Positions 49,476 to 61,068 of a stretch of DNA of 64,000 nt are shown here, in pieces (within the stretch, counting starts at the first letter, position 1; every line of letters begins with the position of its first letter). The position numbers and the translations under genes are program-made. The notes beneath the pieces are model-generated. The model did not search any database. It worked only from the letters and a program-made list of their open reading frames with translations, and was not told the origin of the DNA. Origin of the DNA: Yponomeuta sedellus (taxonomy: Eukaryota; Arthropoda; Insecta; Lepidoptera; Yponomeutidae). Location: positions 4,117,501-4,181,500 of the forward strand of contig OW203744.1 in NCBI GenBank assembly GCA_934045075.1. The letters run 5' to 3'.

Positions 49476-50236
49476 CCAGGACAGTGGTAGATGTTGCAAC
49501 AAGTGCACAAAACGACCCATTTTTACCCGAGACTTTTAGCAGCTGAAAGTAATGTCGAGGATAAAATGGTTTTGGGGACGAGTTATGAACTCTGCTTTTC
49601 ATTTCGATTGCGAGAAAATAAAACATTAGTATAACGAAAAAACAAGACCTGTTTCCCGCCGCTTTTTTTAATCTTACGACATTGATATTAGGCTTGGGCT
49701 GCAGACCTATACAGATAACTATTAAATTAATTTTGTAATAATAACTTTCTTAAATTAATTAAATAACCTACCGTACTAATTTAAATTTTAATATCTTAAA
49801 AAACGCGTAAGGCCAAGAAATTAAAGTAAATATTATAAAATAACAAATTCTAACTATGAACTTTTTATTGTGTTTGGCTGTATGGCACATTTTCTTTGCC
49901 TTAATATAAACACATTTTATGAGCAGATACGATGCACTTGTGCACAAAAATCGATTTTGCACAAATTAGCAATTTCAGAGCATGAAAAGCGAAAATTAAT
50001 GTAATTTATTAATAAACATAGGTAAAAATGGGCAGTGGTGTTGGGAATGATATGAGCATTTCAATGGAGTGTTTTTGGTGTATGTTTGTTTGGCTTTTTT
50101 TTTCTATTTTTGCTTTATAGTTGGAATTTCTGATTCTTATTCGGAGCGCTTCTCCGACCGTTTAACTTACCTAAAAAAATGTTCGCATTTGAAATTCTGA
50201 GAAACTAGAGGTCTATATATTTAACATAAGATATGA
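49476..50236. other. No gene or clear repeat
   Basis: Unassigned AT-rich sequence. Confidence 0.45.
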
Positions 50237-50430
50237 TTCCGTGCTTCGCAAGGCACGTTAGCCGTTGGTGCCGACTGTCATATAATGGCAGTCGTTAAGC
50301 CATGTCAGAGGCCTTATGGGCGGCTTGATAACTTCTGACAGTAATGCCCGCCACTGTTTTACAATCCTCCACCAACCCGGACTTGGTCCCCGTGGTGGAG
50401 TACAGTGGGGACATACAAGGGTTGATAACG
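50237..50430 (+). mobile_element. 5S-SINE, truncated and internally deleted
   Basis: From TCCGTGCTTCGCAAGG to GGGTTGATAACG. The stretch between GGTGGAGTA and CAGTGGGGAC is deleted. Confidence 0.83.
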
Positions 50431-50442
50431 AATAAAGAAAAT

Positions 50443-51380
50443 AAAGTATCATTGCTCATTGAATTAGCCTTGTGGGGTATCACCCTCTTAACAAAATAGT
50501 TGAAACTAACCCAGAAGATGTTTCAAGACAGATGCATCCAATTTCACAAGTGTATTCAATTATCTCTCCCGACAAAGTGCAATCTAGCCTCAGCTGTGCG
50601 AAACGACCAGTATCTTCTGACCCCTCGTTCTTTAGTAATCGTTTGATGAATATAGAACCAGAAAGACTATCGGCGACGGTGGTTAGCAGATGGTATGCGG
50701 AGAACTTTGGTAAGTTATGTATCAAAACATGAAAACATGAAATGTCCACCCGATCCTAACCCTAGCGTCGGTGGGCACCTAAGTCAAATTAATATTTGTT
50801 TTATACAACACAATTAATTAGAACAGCGGTTTGTTTATTTTTTGTAACAAAATACGTATGTGCATGACAACTCTCAATGAAATGAAATATTATAATTCAT
50901 AACAAGTGCGGAAAGGCTGTCATTGCGAAGAGTTCCGTCAAATGTCTACCCGAGCCGAGGCGCAGCCGAAGGCGATGATTTATATTGCGTTTAAATGACC
51001 GTTTGTTTCAAAAATTAAGATTTAAAAAAAATATGAACAAATAGCATGATGAAGCAATACATCAAGAGGAAAACTGAGTGTCTGAGGTGTCCACATACCA
51101 CTGAGCTTGAACTTGTAATCACCAAACCGCGGTGGGCACGCGTGGTGATAAATCCTCTCTCTCTGTCTCCTGAGAGAAGGACTCTGCCCAACAGTAGGAC
51201 ACATATAAGTTGTATTTATGAAATGAAATGAAAAGGTTTTATTCAAAGTAGCGCAGAAGCTGCGGCTTAATGAACGTTACAATTCAAACTAGGTGTCCAT
51301 TTCAAAATCTAGATCATCTTGGAGAAAAAATGGACAAAAAAACTCCAAACTTAGTCTTTTCAAAGTCCTTAATTAACATA
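50443..51380 (+). mobile_element. Dispersed repeat T with conserved exon-like frame, second copy
   Basis: A reverse-complement relative of 20975-21545. The conserved frame (in-frame from about 50464 to 50732) contains PLNKIVETNPEDVSRQMHPI, PISQVYSIISPDKV and PERLSATVVSRWYAENFG. It is bounded by ATTAG on the left and by TTTG|GTAAGT on the right, i.e. it looks like an internal exon with acceptor and donor. Copy 2 has about 330 bp of extra sequence (about 50895-51225), including a family E SINE fragment (CCGCGGTGGGCACGCG). The protein is not recognised. Confidence 0.6.
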
Positions 51381-51947
51381 GTTTACATAAAACATTGTAC
51401 TGGCTTTAATTCCAGACCTCATTGTCATCTAGATATCCTATTTCAGACATTTATAGGTCTCTAAGTATATTTATATCTAAGGAAATATAAAATTTGTACA
51501 AAAAGTGCCGTGTCTCTGTAATATTATTGTGTCATTATTCCAACTGGCAAATACACTTAATTTTATTTTGCTTTGTCTCTTTTATAACTAAAAGTGAACA
51601 TTGTACTATTTTATTTATTTGTTTTTAATTGTTCTCTGTATTATCCCTGACCCTTTCCTTGATTGATGATTTCACATTGCACGTTTTACTAGCAAGTCGT
51701 TTTGACACTCCACTCCTGTCATAAAAAACGGACACTCTAGAAACGTCCACTTGTTACTGCCTCTCCAAGGTTTGCTGGAAGAAGTCTCTTTCAGAGATAA
51801 GCTCTCCCTTGTACAGGTTATTTATTAAGCAATGAAAGAAAGAACATGTTAAATACTTCATGTGCCAAAAAGTATAAATAAAATTACAGCTAAAATACGT
51901 TTTAACATGTGGATGAATTGCCAACAATATTTTATTCCTTGATATTT
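51381..51947. other. Repeat L scrap (51755-51845); otherwise unassigned
   Basis: CCAAGGTTTGCTGGAAGAAG and AGATAAGCTCTCCCTTGTAC resemble repeat L at low similarity. No gene is seen. Confidence 0.45.
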
Positions 51948-52016
51948 TTTTCCCTGCCGGGGTTCGAACCCGGGACCTCTTGCATGGTAGGCAGATGCGC
52001 TACCGCTACGCCACAT
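51948..52016 (-). mobile_element. tRNA-like SINE head
   Basis: On the minus strand: GTGGCGTAGCGGTAGCGC and box B CCGGGTTCGAACCCC, with TCTGCCTACCATGCAAGAGG between. It is nearly identical to the head at 17275. The promoter boxes are intact, but acceptor pairing is poor and the SINE family explains it. Confidence 0.75.
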
Positions 52017-52468
52017 TTCTAGAGATCGAGTTGAGTGCATAGATCTAAAGGTGGGCGTGCTGGTGACTGTACACACGACGGTAGGCTGACCTTGCGGGTG
52101 TACTGTTTACATGACTGTTAAGATAGAGCTGTGAATCTGTTGTCAGATGACTCAGCCGTCGGTCACTTAACCGGGCTTCGCTGTAGACAGTTAAGTTACG
52201 TCCATGTGTTAGATAACGTCGCGTTGCGTGCCTCAAATAAGCGGCGGCATTGTCGCGCTAACCACGTCCGAAAAACTCACTAAAAAGTGTCTCGAAATGT
52301 TGTTCCGTTTTTCGAATGAAAATGTTGAAACAACAAAAAACTGAAAGAGAATATAAACGTCTTGGAAAGTGCAAAGAGTAGCGTTTTTTTGTGCAGTGAT
52401 TCTCTGAAAACATAGGTGCGCGGCAACGAGATAATAATGAATACTTGCAGTGAAAGAAAAGTTGCAAA
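52017..52468 (+). promoter_or_regulatory. Putative promoter and 5' leader of the ankyrin-repeat gene
   Basis: A unique (non-repeated) stretch just upstream of the first coding exon. A pyrimidine/GTGCAGTGATTC initiator-like sequence lies at about 52391. No clear TATA box is seen. Assigned only from position. Confidence 0.3.
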
Positions 52469-52505
52469 ATGTGGAGAGGCAAATGTATAAATTGTGTCTC
52501 GAAAG
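52469..52505 (+). CDS. Ankyrin-repeat protein gene, exon 1 (start)
   Basis: ATG in a favourable AAAATG context opens twelve codons (MWRGKCINCVSK) plus one base. A strong splice donor AAAG|GTAAGT follows at 52506. The phase-1 end fits the start of the exon at 58933 exactly. The host gene therefore probably starts here, with a 6.4-kb first intron full of repeats. There may also be earlier non-coding exons. The peptide has two Cys (CINC) but no identifiable domain. Confidence rests on the donor, the phase and the lack of repeats around it. Confidence 0.55.
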
Positions 52506-54411
52506 GTAAGTGGAAACTGCTCAGTTAAGTCGTATATTCGGAGGTATATCAACGTGGGTGCCGGCAGTAGGTCGCAAGGGGTGGGGCGCAAATGCTCCCC
52601 TTTGTCAGAAAAAACTAGATTTGACGTAGATTTTTTTATTATTAAGTCTGGGTTCGCCAACCGCATCCCTAAAATATAGATGTTTAGAGATACATTCTAC
52701 TCTGTGAACGTTTCGATAGGGCACTGACGCCTATATCACAGATTTTATCTACCACAGGCTCAGTCTGTTCAAACGAAATTTCACTACATTTTAAGGTACG
52801 AATTATTTATTTATTGAAAAATTATGTTATACTATAATTGATGTTATGTTACGATAATAACTATCTGTAACTCTGTGTTGGTCCAGCTGCTCTTGAAATT
52901 TGCGCTTACCAACACATACAGCAATTCATTTTTATATTAAAGAATATAAAGAAGATTTGTCCTATCTAGGGCCTTATATGATATTTTTCTTGGTCGGTAC
53001 GTTCTTGTCAGAGCGATCGTGTTTCTAAAGAAGAGGCTTTATTGTAGGCTTATGTTGCATGCCTCACGATGTCTTGCCACTCCCCTCGGTTAGATGCCGC
53101 TCTGATGCATTCATACAGATGTCTGCCCACATTGGACTTACCTTACATATTACGAAGAAGCATTATGCACCTCCCTGAAAGAAATCCTAGCGGCGTTCAT
53201 GTGCCTTTACACTCGTCCGATACAAAGCTTGGCCACTTCTCGATTGTTTACCATTGTGAAATCGGAAACGACGAAGGAACGACATCGGAATCGGAACGAC
53301 AGTTTGCAATACTTCGTCCTATTGGGCAATAAGTACGACAAAAAAATATGTTGGTGAAATAAAAAATACCGTTTCTAGACTAACCTCTGTAGAGTACAGA
53401 GAAAAATACTTTGTAAATTTTTACTTCAATAGTTATGGAGAAAAAAAATCGTTAAACTATGTGTGACTTCACAGCTCGACCACAATAAGACAGTTTTCTT
53501 AGCTCGCATGGTCGCCGCCAAAAAAAAATGTCTCGGTCTGTTTGACAGATGACCATCCTATTGTTTTTGACATTTTAGGTTATTTTTCTTCTCTCAGGTC
53601 AATCGGACAGTTTTCTTTTAACTTGGCAAAGTGAGGCATTGACACAATATTCATCCCCAGATCTCGGAGCTACGTCACTTCCGGCTAAATCAATTATTGT
53701 TTCTAAAATCTGTATCTTATTAAATATGTGTCCAGGAAGAAATCAAAAAAGATACGGGTCTTTTCTTTTTTTTTCCCTCTACTCAAAAATAATTAAGAGA
53801 GGCAAGCATTTTTTCTGTCGTATTGTCTATAAAATCATCTCACAAAATCGACCCACATATGGCTAAACAAAATCATAATACAAACATAGTGAGTTATATT
53901 GTGTATTAGTAACCATAAACGGATAACTCTTAAATTGTATTCTTGGCACTTTAAGTTGGAACGTTGGGTAACTTTTATAATTAATAAATAAACTCTGGAA
54001 CGACTTTAGGTGTGGTTTTATTTGTAGAATTGTAGTAATATTAACAGAAAACTGGATAAAAACGGATAAACGGAGAAGCAGGTAAAAAGTCAGATCTGGT
54101 CAAAGCGTAAAGTAGTAGTGGTAAAAAATGAGTGAAATCGAAGAATGTGTGACATACATAATTTAAATATTTGAAAATGATAGATGGAAAAAGAAATAAA
54201 AATGGTGTGAAGAGGTTTGCACCGTTACAAAGTCTTTGCATTAAGTATATTGCAACAATTTATGACAGAGTGAGTGTATGTTGCCAAAATAGAAATAAAA
54301 AGAACTTATTTTTTAAAAGGTAATTTCTATTAAAAGGTTTTAAATTTCTTTAAAATTTAAATTTATTTAATTTTAAATTTCTTTAAAAAGTATTTTCTAA
54401 AAGGTAAAGGT
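52506..54411. other. Intron 1, first part: repeat G scrap, otherwise unassigned
   Basis: GCTGCTCTTGAAATTTGCGC (52880-52945) is a fragment of repeat G. The rest, including an 87-codon frame at 53069-53332, has no recognisable coding motif. Confidence 0.45.
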
Positions 54412-54615
54412 GTGGCGAGCACATGTCAACTCTGCGCGCGCACTACAAACTCCAACATTCCTGCATCGCGCAATCAAAGTGTTTCAATGACATACCATAA
54501 ATATAACGTCCGACTAACAATAGCTGGACCGGCCGTCCCCAGGCATACGATCTTCCTGGCGGGAAATTTCCCTTTATAGTAGAAGAGCACGATCACCCGC
54601 TCTTCCCTATAAAGG
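54412..54615 (-). repeat. Dispersed ~200-bp repeat P, copy 2
   Basis: Inverse relative of 31296-31501: CATTCCTGCATCGCGCAATC, GCTGGACCGGCCGTCCCCAG and GATCACCCGCTCTTCCCTAT. Confidence 0.8.
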
Positions 54616-54833
54616 TAATAAACCTCAGCGCAGATGCGTCTGCGAAGCCGCTAATCATTTTATCTGGTGCGAATTTAAATTTAGCCTTTAATCATTGTAA
54701 AGGATAAATATGGTGCAACGAACCAGTGTCCTTGAATTGTGACCGCCATTATGGCGTCATCATTTAGAATTTTACAACTATTTCAAAATCATAGTCAATT
54801 AATTAAATTACACATAACATGTATTTACTTCTA

Positions 54834-54975
54834 TAGTATAAAAATTAATCCCCGAAATATTATTAAAATGAATTATGATTTCGCTAATTCATTTTAATAA
54901 TATTCGTTGAAGTACGAGGATGGTTCTTAGGTCGACTCGACACAGGCGGTACGAGGTTCGCTGAGTCAACTAGTT
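54834..54975 (-). mobile_element. LINE 3'-end repeat G, rearranged
   Basis: AATTAATCCCCGAAATATTA at one end and CGCTGAGTCAACTAG at the other. Inside, ATTATTAAAATGAATTATGA and ATTCATTTTAATAATATTCG form a snap-back. Confidence 0.65.
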
Positions 54976-55014
54976 TAACATAAAAAACACCATATTTACA
55001 TCTTTCTGATATCG

Positions 55015-55100
55015 TTTTTTCTGGTTCCCACGACACAGTGTATCCTAGTGTGGGGCCAGAAGCAATGTTTGATGTGTTTGTATGTGAATGTTATGTTATT
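55015..55100 (+). mobile_element. SINE body fragment (as in 17275-17485)
   Basis: TCTGGTTCCCACGACACAGT and GTGTGGGGCCAGAAGCAATG without the tRNA head. Confidence 0.75.
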
Positions 55101-55304
55101 TATGGGTGTAAATTAGCATAGGCAGGACCAACTTGCTTTACCGGCATTGCCGGTGTGCAAATATTTCTCTATAGTCTTTCTCATCATGTTATACTTTTTA
55201 CCCGCTCCTCCATTTTGACGTCAAGATGGCGGGGCAAGAATTTAGCGAAAACGTTGGGTAAGAGACTTATGTAATGTAGATTTTTATTATTATAATGCAT
55301 CCTA

Positions 55305-55660
55305 TACGACCACATAGGCCTTCTCTTAGAGAAAGAGTCTGGCTTTGATGACCACACGTGCCCACCACGGATTGGTAATTACAATACAGCCCGAAGGCAG
55401 CGGCTTACACTGTACATTGACATTCAGCAAACAGAATGTAAATTCTTTACGTTGAAATAAATTGATTTGAATTTGAATTCAAGCGCCAAGTTTTGTAAAC
55501 ACCTCTGACACTCAGGTTTCCTCAAGATGTTTTCCTTCACGGTCAGCGAGCGGTATCGCCACTGTAACCTCACAAATGTACCTAACTTAGAATTCATTGG
55601 TACATCCCGGGATTTGAGCCCGCTACCTCCCGAAAGGGAAGCCAGCGTTCTAAATTTCTT
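55305..55660 (-). mobile_element. SINE family E, interrupted by repeat F
   Basis: CCACCACGGATTGGTAATT stops at about 55385 and the SINE resumes at CAAGCGCCAAGTTTTG near 55489, with repeat F between. It ends near GCTACCTCCCGAAAGGGA, the antisense tRNA-like part. Confidence 0.75.
55386..55488 (+). mobile_element. Repeat F, nested in SINE E
   Basis: AGCCCGAAGGCAGCGGCTTA, TTGACATTCAGCAAACAGAA and TTTACGTTGAAATAAATTGA with a (TTTGAA) tail. The uninterrupted E copy at 8404-8560 shows the empty site. Confidence 0.82.
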
Positions 55661-55672
55661 AATGTAAGTAAC

Positions 55673-56048
55673 CTCTGCATCTACGTAATGATTTATACAG
55701 CGTTAAGTGGCATCTTCACTCACACTAGATGGGTGAACGGACCACTCGGAGGCTGCAGTACCTGGGACATGGTTTTATAGATGCTGTAGGCTTGCCCAGC
55801 ACCTATACCATCGTGACAGCTTAGTCGGCCTAGCCCACTAGTCAATACGTGCGGAGCCAATTAAGCCGCGGGTTTCCTCAAGATGTTTTCCTTTTTCGTT
55901 AGCGTGTCGTATTGCGACTACAAGTTCGCAAATTTACGTAGGCTTGAAATTAAACAAAGTCATTGGTATATGCCCGCACTGGGTATCGAACCTGGGTCTC
56001 CTGCTTGCGGGTCTATTGTTCTACCCACTGGGCTAACACCGCTTCCGT
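55673..56048 (-). mobile_element. tRNA-headed SINE family C, full length
   Basis: Minus-strand tRNA-like head GGTGTTAGCCCAGTGGGTAG with box B CCAGGTTCGATACCCAG at the right end. The body matches 29677-30060. It ends in CTACGTAATGATTTATACAG sequences at the left. Confidence 0.8.
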
Positions 56049-56724
56049 AGGTGGCAAGTATTATGTAAATGGCTTAAACAGCGAGAAAGACGGTTTTAAA
56101 ATCCGAAATTATGCTCAACTTAACCTCGGTCTGGTCACGTTTTAGTAAATTATATGTACGCTAAAGCAGACGGTATCAAATTACGATAAGTAATCTTAAT
56201 GCAATTCCTAAATCAAATACTCAAGTCTGTTTACGTGTATTTTAATGCTTACAAAGGTATTGTTTTCGTAGAGTAATGAAGTAAAGTCGATAGTGATAAT
56301 GGAGGTTGAATACAATTAAAATTTTCTGTATTGCACAAAAAAGGGGGTTTGTACAAAGGCGAGATTACTAATAAGTATTTTCTTCCAGCTAAGGTTATGT
56401 GGATAATGGAAGGGGGTAGTGGCATAAAATATTTATTGGGAAGAGTATACTTATACCATTATAAGTCCAAGTATATAATATATATATTGTATGCAAAGCG
56501 GTTTAGCATGCTGATTGTAAAACCGAAGGTCTCGGAAAGACACTTATCTTTCCATAACTTTCTACAAAGTTTAACGATAAACAAGGTTAAAATTTTCTGT
56601 GGAACTGGGCCTTTGTTTCAATGTTTTGACCAGTCATTCTGTCATATAAATAAACCAACTCATTAATATTCTAACTGGAATTTCAGCATGGTGCGTTTTC
56701 TCTATGCTTGCTTGCGTTCCAAGG

Positions 56725-57095
56725 CAGAGCGGTAGCGGAGCGGTAGAACGCCGCCTTCTCAGTGAGTTCTTCCACGTAGTCAAACTATTTTGTCAAACTG
56801 ATTTGACCACGTGGAAACTTCGTTCCTCGTGGTCAAATTAATGTAATGATCCTTACTGTATAAGATTCTAAATGCCAAAAAGTACGGTCAAACCATAGTC
56901 AAACTATTTTGTCAAACTGATTTGACCACGTGGAATTATGAACTATCGAGAGGTCGTGGGTTCGAATCTCTGCATGTAGCAATTACTTTGTTTTCTAAGT
57001 TATGTGCATTTGTGACGTTATAGTAGCAGAACCACTCGCTAACGGTGAAGGAAAACGTCGTGAGGAAACACTAGTATCTGAAGTGTTACATACTT
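56725..57095 (+). mobile_element. SINE family E, sense, tRNA head split by MITE K
   Basis: GGTAGCGGAGCGGTAGAACG (box A side) stops at about 56765. The head resumes at GAGAGGTCGTGGGTTCGAAT (box B side) after MITE K. The body includes CGCTAACGGTGAAGGAAAAC and GTGAGGAAACACTAG. Confidence 0.75.
56766..56938. mobile_element. Palindromic MITE K, copy 1
   Basis: TTCCACGTAGTCAAACTATT and its partial mirror GATTTGACCACGTGGAA occur at the start, and the AGTCAAACTATTTTGTCAAA to CACGTGGAA block occurs again at the end. So there are two related palindromes within 170 bp. There is no ORF. It sits inside a tRNA-like SINE head. Confidence 0.8.
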
Positions 57096-58018
57096 CAACG
57101 CTTGTTACGTACAATGGCCCAACTATGAGGCTAAGGGCGGAAATCTCAGGTCTAACTAATTACATTCCATGGCAGGGATGCCACCTTAAAAAAAGGCAAA
57201 TCCGGATATTTCAGAAAAGTACTTTTTATACCTTTGAGAGTCGTTTTAAGAGTAAGACTCAAGTTATCATTATCACTCAAAAAGAGAGGGACTTCAAACT
57301 TAGTCATCACGCCAGATACAGCACTTTGATGACTATTAACTTGTCAGTGTTATTACATTTAGTCAACAGACACTCATTTCCTGCTGATGTTTTCCCTATA
57401 GTTAAGTAATAATAGGCAACTTGGAAACAAACTTAATATAACATGACGCGTCTGTACAGTACAGTCGACTTCTTAATAAACCTGTTTTGCAAAATCACCC
57501 TTTATCTACTCTGATAATATAATACAAAGATAATAAAGCTGAAAACAAAACTCGTCTGACAAACATTACGCATAGGCCGAAAATAAAAATTAAAAGTTTT
57601 ATTACGATACAGGTCTTGTATGGACACCTTTATCATAATATAACTTTTTAACCATAACGATACACCTATACAACCTTTAGCTGGACCAAGAAGGTTGAAC
57701 CTCTATTTAAAAAAAAAAGGCTTCAATGAACGAGTCCGCGGCGACGCAACACGCGTGCGCCTTACTAAACTTTTCAATATTTAAACAAAGTTTAGTTTTG
57801 TTTAATATTATTTTATGTATTATAGTATGATGTGTGATGCTATAAAAAAACTCGCAAACGGCTCGTTTTTTTAAAACACACTCGTGTTGTAAGAACCTAT
57901 TGTTATGCAACTTATTATAACTGTTGCATAATAAGGGTTCTATAACACTTAAAAAAACGTCTTAAAAAAACTCCTACTCGAATTTTTTTAATCAATTTAC
58001 TGCCTTGAAGCCATAGTT
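57096..58018. other. No gene; inverted-repeat structure at 57868-57960
   Basis: GTGTTGTAAGAACCTATTGT and TATGCAAC on the left pair with GTTGCATAATAAGGGTTCTA and TAACAC on the right, a decayed foldback element of about 90 bp. The rest is unassigned; a 135-codon frame starting at 57002 begins inside SINE E and has no motif. Confidence 0.5.
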
Positions 58019-58303
58019 CGTTATCAACCCTTGTATGTTCCCACTGCTGAGGCACGAGTCTCTTCCTGCATCGCAGGAAGGTTAGACCACACTCCACCAC
58101 GGGGGCCAAGTCCGGGTTGGTGGAGGATTGTAAAACAGTGGCGGGGCTTACTGTCAGAAGTGATCAAGCCACCCATAAGTCGTCCGACATGGCTTAACGC
58201 CTGCCATTACATGATACCCGGCATCAACGACTTAACGTGCCTTGCGAAGCACGGAAGCGCTTGCAAAAATGCCACTAGCGGTAGTCACGCGACGGTCACC
58301 CAT
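58019..58303 (-). mobile_element. 5S-SINE, 5' end lost within the C-box
   Basis: Antisense copy from CGTTATCAACCC to GACGGTCACCCAT. It stops inside the 5S-like promoter region. Confidence 0.87.
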
Positions 58304-58309
58304 AGAACC

Positions 58310-58525
58310 TACTTATTATTATATTATAAATGTGAAAGTTTATGTAGACGTTTGGATGTTCTTTTCTGAATCACGCAATAAAGGCTGAACGGATTAACAT
58401 GAAACTTGGCATACAGATTGACAAAGATCTGAATTGAGACAAAGTATACCAACTTGATATGCCGGTAATGCGTTCCCGTGGGATAATGTCTAACGCGAGC
58501 GAAGCCGCGGGTGAAATCTAGTTTA
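58310..58525 (+). mobile_element. LINE 3'-end repeat (GCGAAGCCGCGGG type)
   Basis: AATAAAGGCTGAACGGATTA, ATGAAACTTGGCATACAG and CGCGAGCGAAGCCGCGGGTG then AAATCTAGTTT. I recognise this arrangement from moth LINE tails. Confidence 0.6.
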
Positions 58526-58932
58526 TAATAAATATTTTAGCAAAGCATGGGAGAGGGTTTCAACAGAAAATTTCTCGGGTTTCAATATGTCGCTCACGAA
58601 ACTCAAGTCTCGAAATACACTGACCTGCAAAACTAAGTACTACAGTTTTAATTTGGTTTTATCCCAAACCACGCACAAAAATTGAGTGTTTTTTCAGCCA
58701 TTTCTTAAAAGAAGGTTACCTTCTGTGGAGATTTAATACACAACATTGAACTCTTTTTCTAGTCCTTTTTATTTCGAAAGTATATATTGTGCACTGAAAA
58801 AGTTATTGCAATTTTAATAGTGTGATAGGTACTTAGTTTTGCAGGCCAGTGTGACATTCGATTTTCGCACCACTATTTCGTTATCTCGTTGCTCCAAATT
58901 ATTTTCTAAAAAAACACCAACATTCATTCCAG
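58526..58932. other. Intron 1, last part
   Basis: No repeat assigned. It ends with a polypyrimidine-containing acceptor, CATTCATTCCAG, at 58921-58932. Confidence 0.5.
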
Positions 58933-59356
58933 ACGTGGAAAGGGGCTACAGCTGCGACTACGATGAAGACAACATACGACCGCTCCTCAGCGCAAACGAG
59001 CCGCCTGTCAACGCCCTAGGCCGCATCAGCAGAAATGGCAGCGCCCTCTCCAGCCACCAGCCTCCAGGCACCCCCACCGCCAACACCCCACCCACTGGCA
59101 CCCCAACTGGCAGTAAACCACTCAGTAACATGGGCACACCAACTCTGAATGGCGCTACAAGAGCACTAGGAACCAACAGTAGGCCACAAAGCAAAGCTGG
59201 CACGCCGACGTTGACAAGAACGTTGAATACTGGGGTGTCCAGCGCTGCTTTGCCATCAAAAGGCGGTACGGGCAATGTCGGTACTACGGGTCCAAGTGAG
59301 GCGGTGTCAGGCAATAATGGTGCTAGACAGAGGCCAGAAGGAAAGCCATGGAAGAA
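58933..59356 (+). CDS. Ankyrin-repeat protein gene, exon 2 (low-complexity region)
   Basis: Exon of 424 bp between the acceptor TTCCAG|AC and donor AAGAA|GTAAGC. It continues the reading frame from exon 1. It encodes DVERGYSCDYDEDNIRPLLS and then a region rich in Ser, Thr, Pro and Gly, with repeated GTPT motifs (PGTPTANT, TGTPTGSKP, MGTPTLNG, AGTPTLTRT), ending EGKPWKK. Composition is GC-rich and codon use is clearly coding-like compared with the intronic repeats. The region is probably disordered, with many potential phosphorylation sites. I do not recognise a named family from this exon. An internal start instead of exon 1 is possible but no good ATG precedes the conserved-looking start. 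Confidence 0.75.
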
Positions 59357-60519
59357 GTAAGCGAACTTTTTTAAAATCTATTTTCATAAGTGTACCTATT
59401 CACCATTGTAGGAAAATTAGCGCTGAGGACTCACAACCTCAGCACATTAATGGGGCAAATCCCCTTTAGGGCCACATTGACACACCACAGGATGAACGCT
59501 CTGACTTTGCCCCGTCCTATCTGGTATTGATGTGAATTGTTTGTCTTTTCCTTATTTGTAACTTTGAGTCAATAAGTTTCTTTCTTGTGATTTGTTGATT
59601 TGTTCAAAACAAAATAAGAACAAAAGCCTTTATGAGAAAAATCTGCAGGCAAGTACATTTGGTTAGTTGAAAGTTAAGAATTTTCTGGAAAGGAATGCAC
59701 TTCTAAATAGTCCTATTAGTTTCGTTATAGATCTAGAATCCGACATAAAATGTATTTCTTTCTTCTTTTCTTTCTTTGATGTGCTTTTGTGGCAATCTAA
59801 ATAAAAGTCTTTCTTCCTTTTAAAAACTATAATTTATTTATTTCGTGGTTACCAAAATAAAGGCGCTGCTCTTAAGGCTGCTTTGACACCTGGCATCCCT
59901 CTAGCCCGCACATTTTAAATGATTATTAGTATTTGATAAAAAGAATTGGCCACAAAAATTATCAACTATTTACATCATAAGATGTCGCTTCGGTAGTCAA
60001 ATAAAATTAAATTTTTACGCCATTGCACAGACCACTGTGCACTATCAAAAACTAAGCTTAAGATAATTAAATTATGACTTTGATGTCCGTAATCTTCTTA
60101 CCTAATGACGCCTCAGAAAATATTTGAGGGATACATTCCAACCTGGCAAAAGTTGTCACTGACTGGGTTCCGCGCGACGGATATCACAAACATGGCCGAC
60201 GACGCAAGCAGAGATGGCAAGACTACCTCACGACCTTTTTGCCAGGCTGGCAGGAGGTGGCCTGCAATTTTATTTAGATTTAGATAGATTTATTACAATA
60301 AATTATAAAACGTCTTTACACAACACTAGAACCAAACAATCTAATTAATAAAAATGCGTTTTTCTCGCAAGTTTCTTTTTACGTTAGGAATATTTTTGCG
60401 TAACATCGTTCAAACATCACTCGTTATTTTACAGTAATTAAATAGATCTGGTTTGGGATCCCAAAAAAGGACCATACTTGCAAAGACCTAAGCTGTATAT
60501 TTCATGAATCGTTCGTAGC

Positions 60520-61068
60520 CCTGGCTGCGTGAGTGATCTCAAACGATCAACATCGGGCACCATGGGCGCATGCAGTGCATGGATGAGTGACCGTCTTTGA
60601 CTAACGCTAGTGGCATTTTTCCGAGCGGTTCCGTGCTTCGCAAGGCGCCTTAAGCAGTGGGTCGCGGCTGCCATCGATAGATGGTAGTTTTTAAGCCAAG
60701 TCAGAGGCCAGAGGGTGGCTTGAAAAATTCTTACAGTAAGGCCAGCCACTAGCCTTGCAAGCCTCCACTAATCCGGACTCGGCCCCCGTGATGGAGGGTT
60801 CTTCCACGTAGTCAAACTATTTTGTCAAACTGATTTGACCACGTGGAAAATTCTTTTCTCGTGGTCAAATTAAAGTAATGATCCTTCCTTTATAAGATTC
60901 TAAATGCCAAAAAGTACAGTCAAACCATAGTCAAACTATTTTGTCAAACTGATTTGACCACGTGGAATTATCTTTCCGCGTAGTCAAATTAGTAAAGAGT
61001 ATGACCTGTATCTTCCTCCGGAAAGAGACCTGTGACCTTCGGTGGGGACAAAATGGGTTGATGATGGT
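60520..61068 (+). mobile_element. 5S-SINE subfamily B, interrupted by MITE K
   Basis: The head differs from the main subfamily: GATCAACATCGGGCACCATG and GCATGGATGAGTGACCGTC. The body GTGGCATTTTTCCGAGCGGT to GGCCCCCGTGATGGAG is split at about 60796. SINE sequence resumes near TATGACC (about 61000) and ends GGTTGATGATGGTGATGA, an RTE-like microsatellite tail. Confidence 0.78.
60797..60990. mobile_element. Palindromic MITE K, copy 2
   Basis: Nearly identical to 56766-56938, with the same two palindromes (TTCCACGTAGTCAAACTATT; TTGACCACGTGGAATTAT). Here it continues into CGCGTAGTCAAATTAG. Confidence 0.8.

Noticed and set aside
52280..52666. 128-codon minus-strand ORF over the first exon of the ankyrin gene
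   Set aside because: Phe/Ser/Leu-rich composition typical of the antisense of an A-rich leader; no motif, and the plus-strand exon explains the region better.
57002..57409. 135-codon plus-strand ORF
   Set aside because: Starts inside SINE E and runs into non-repeated sequence without a domain; probably chance.
58958..59314. 118-codon minus-strand ORF opposite exon 2
   Set aside because: It is the shadow of the plus-strand GTPT-rich coding frame.
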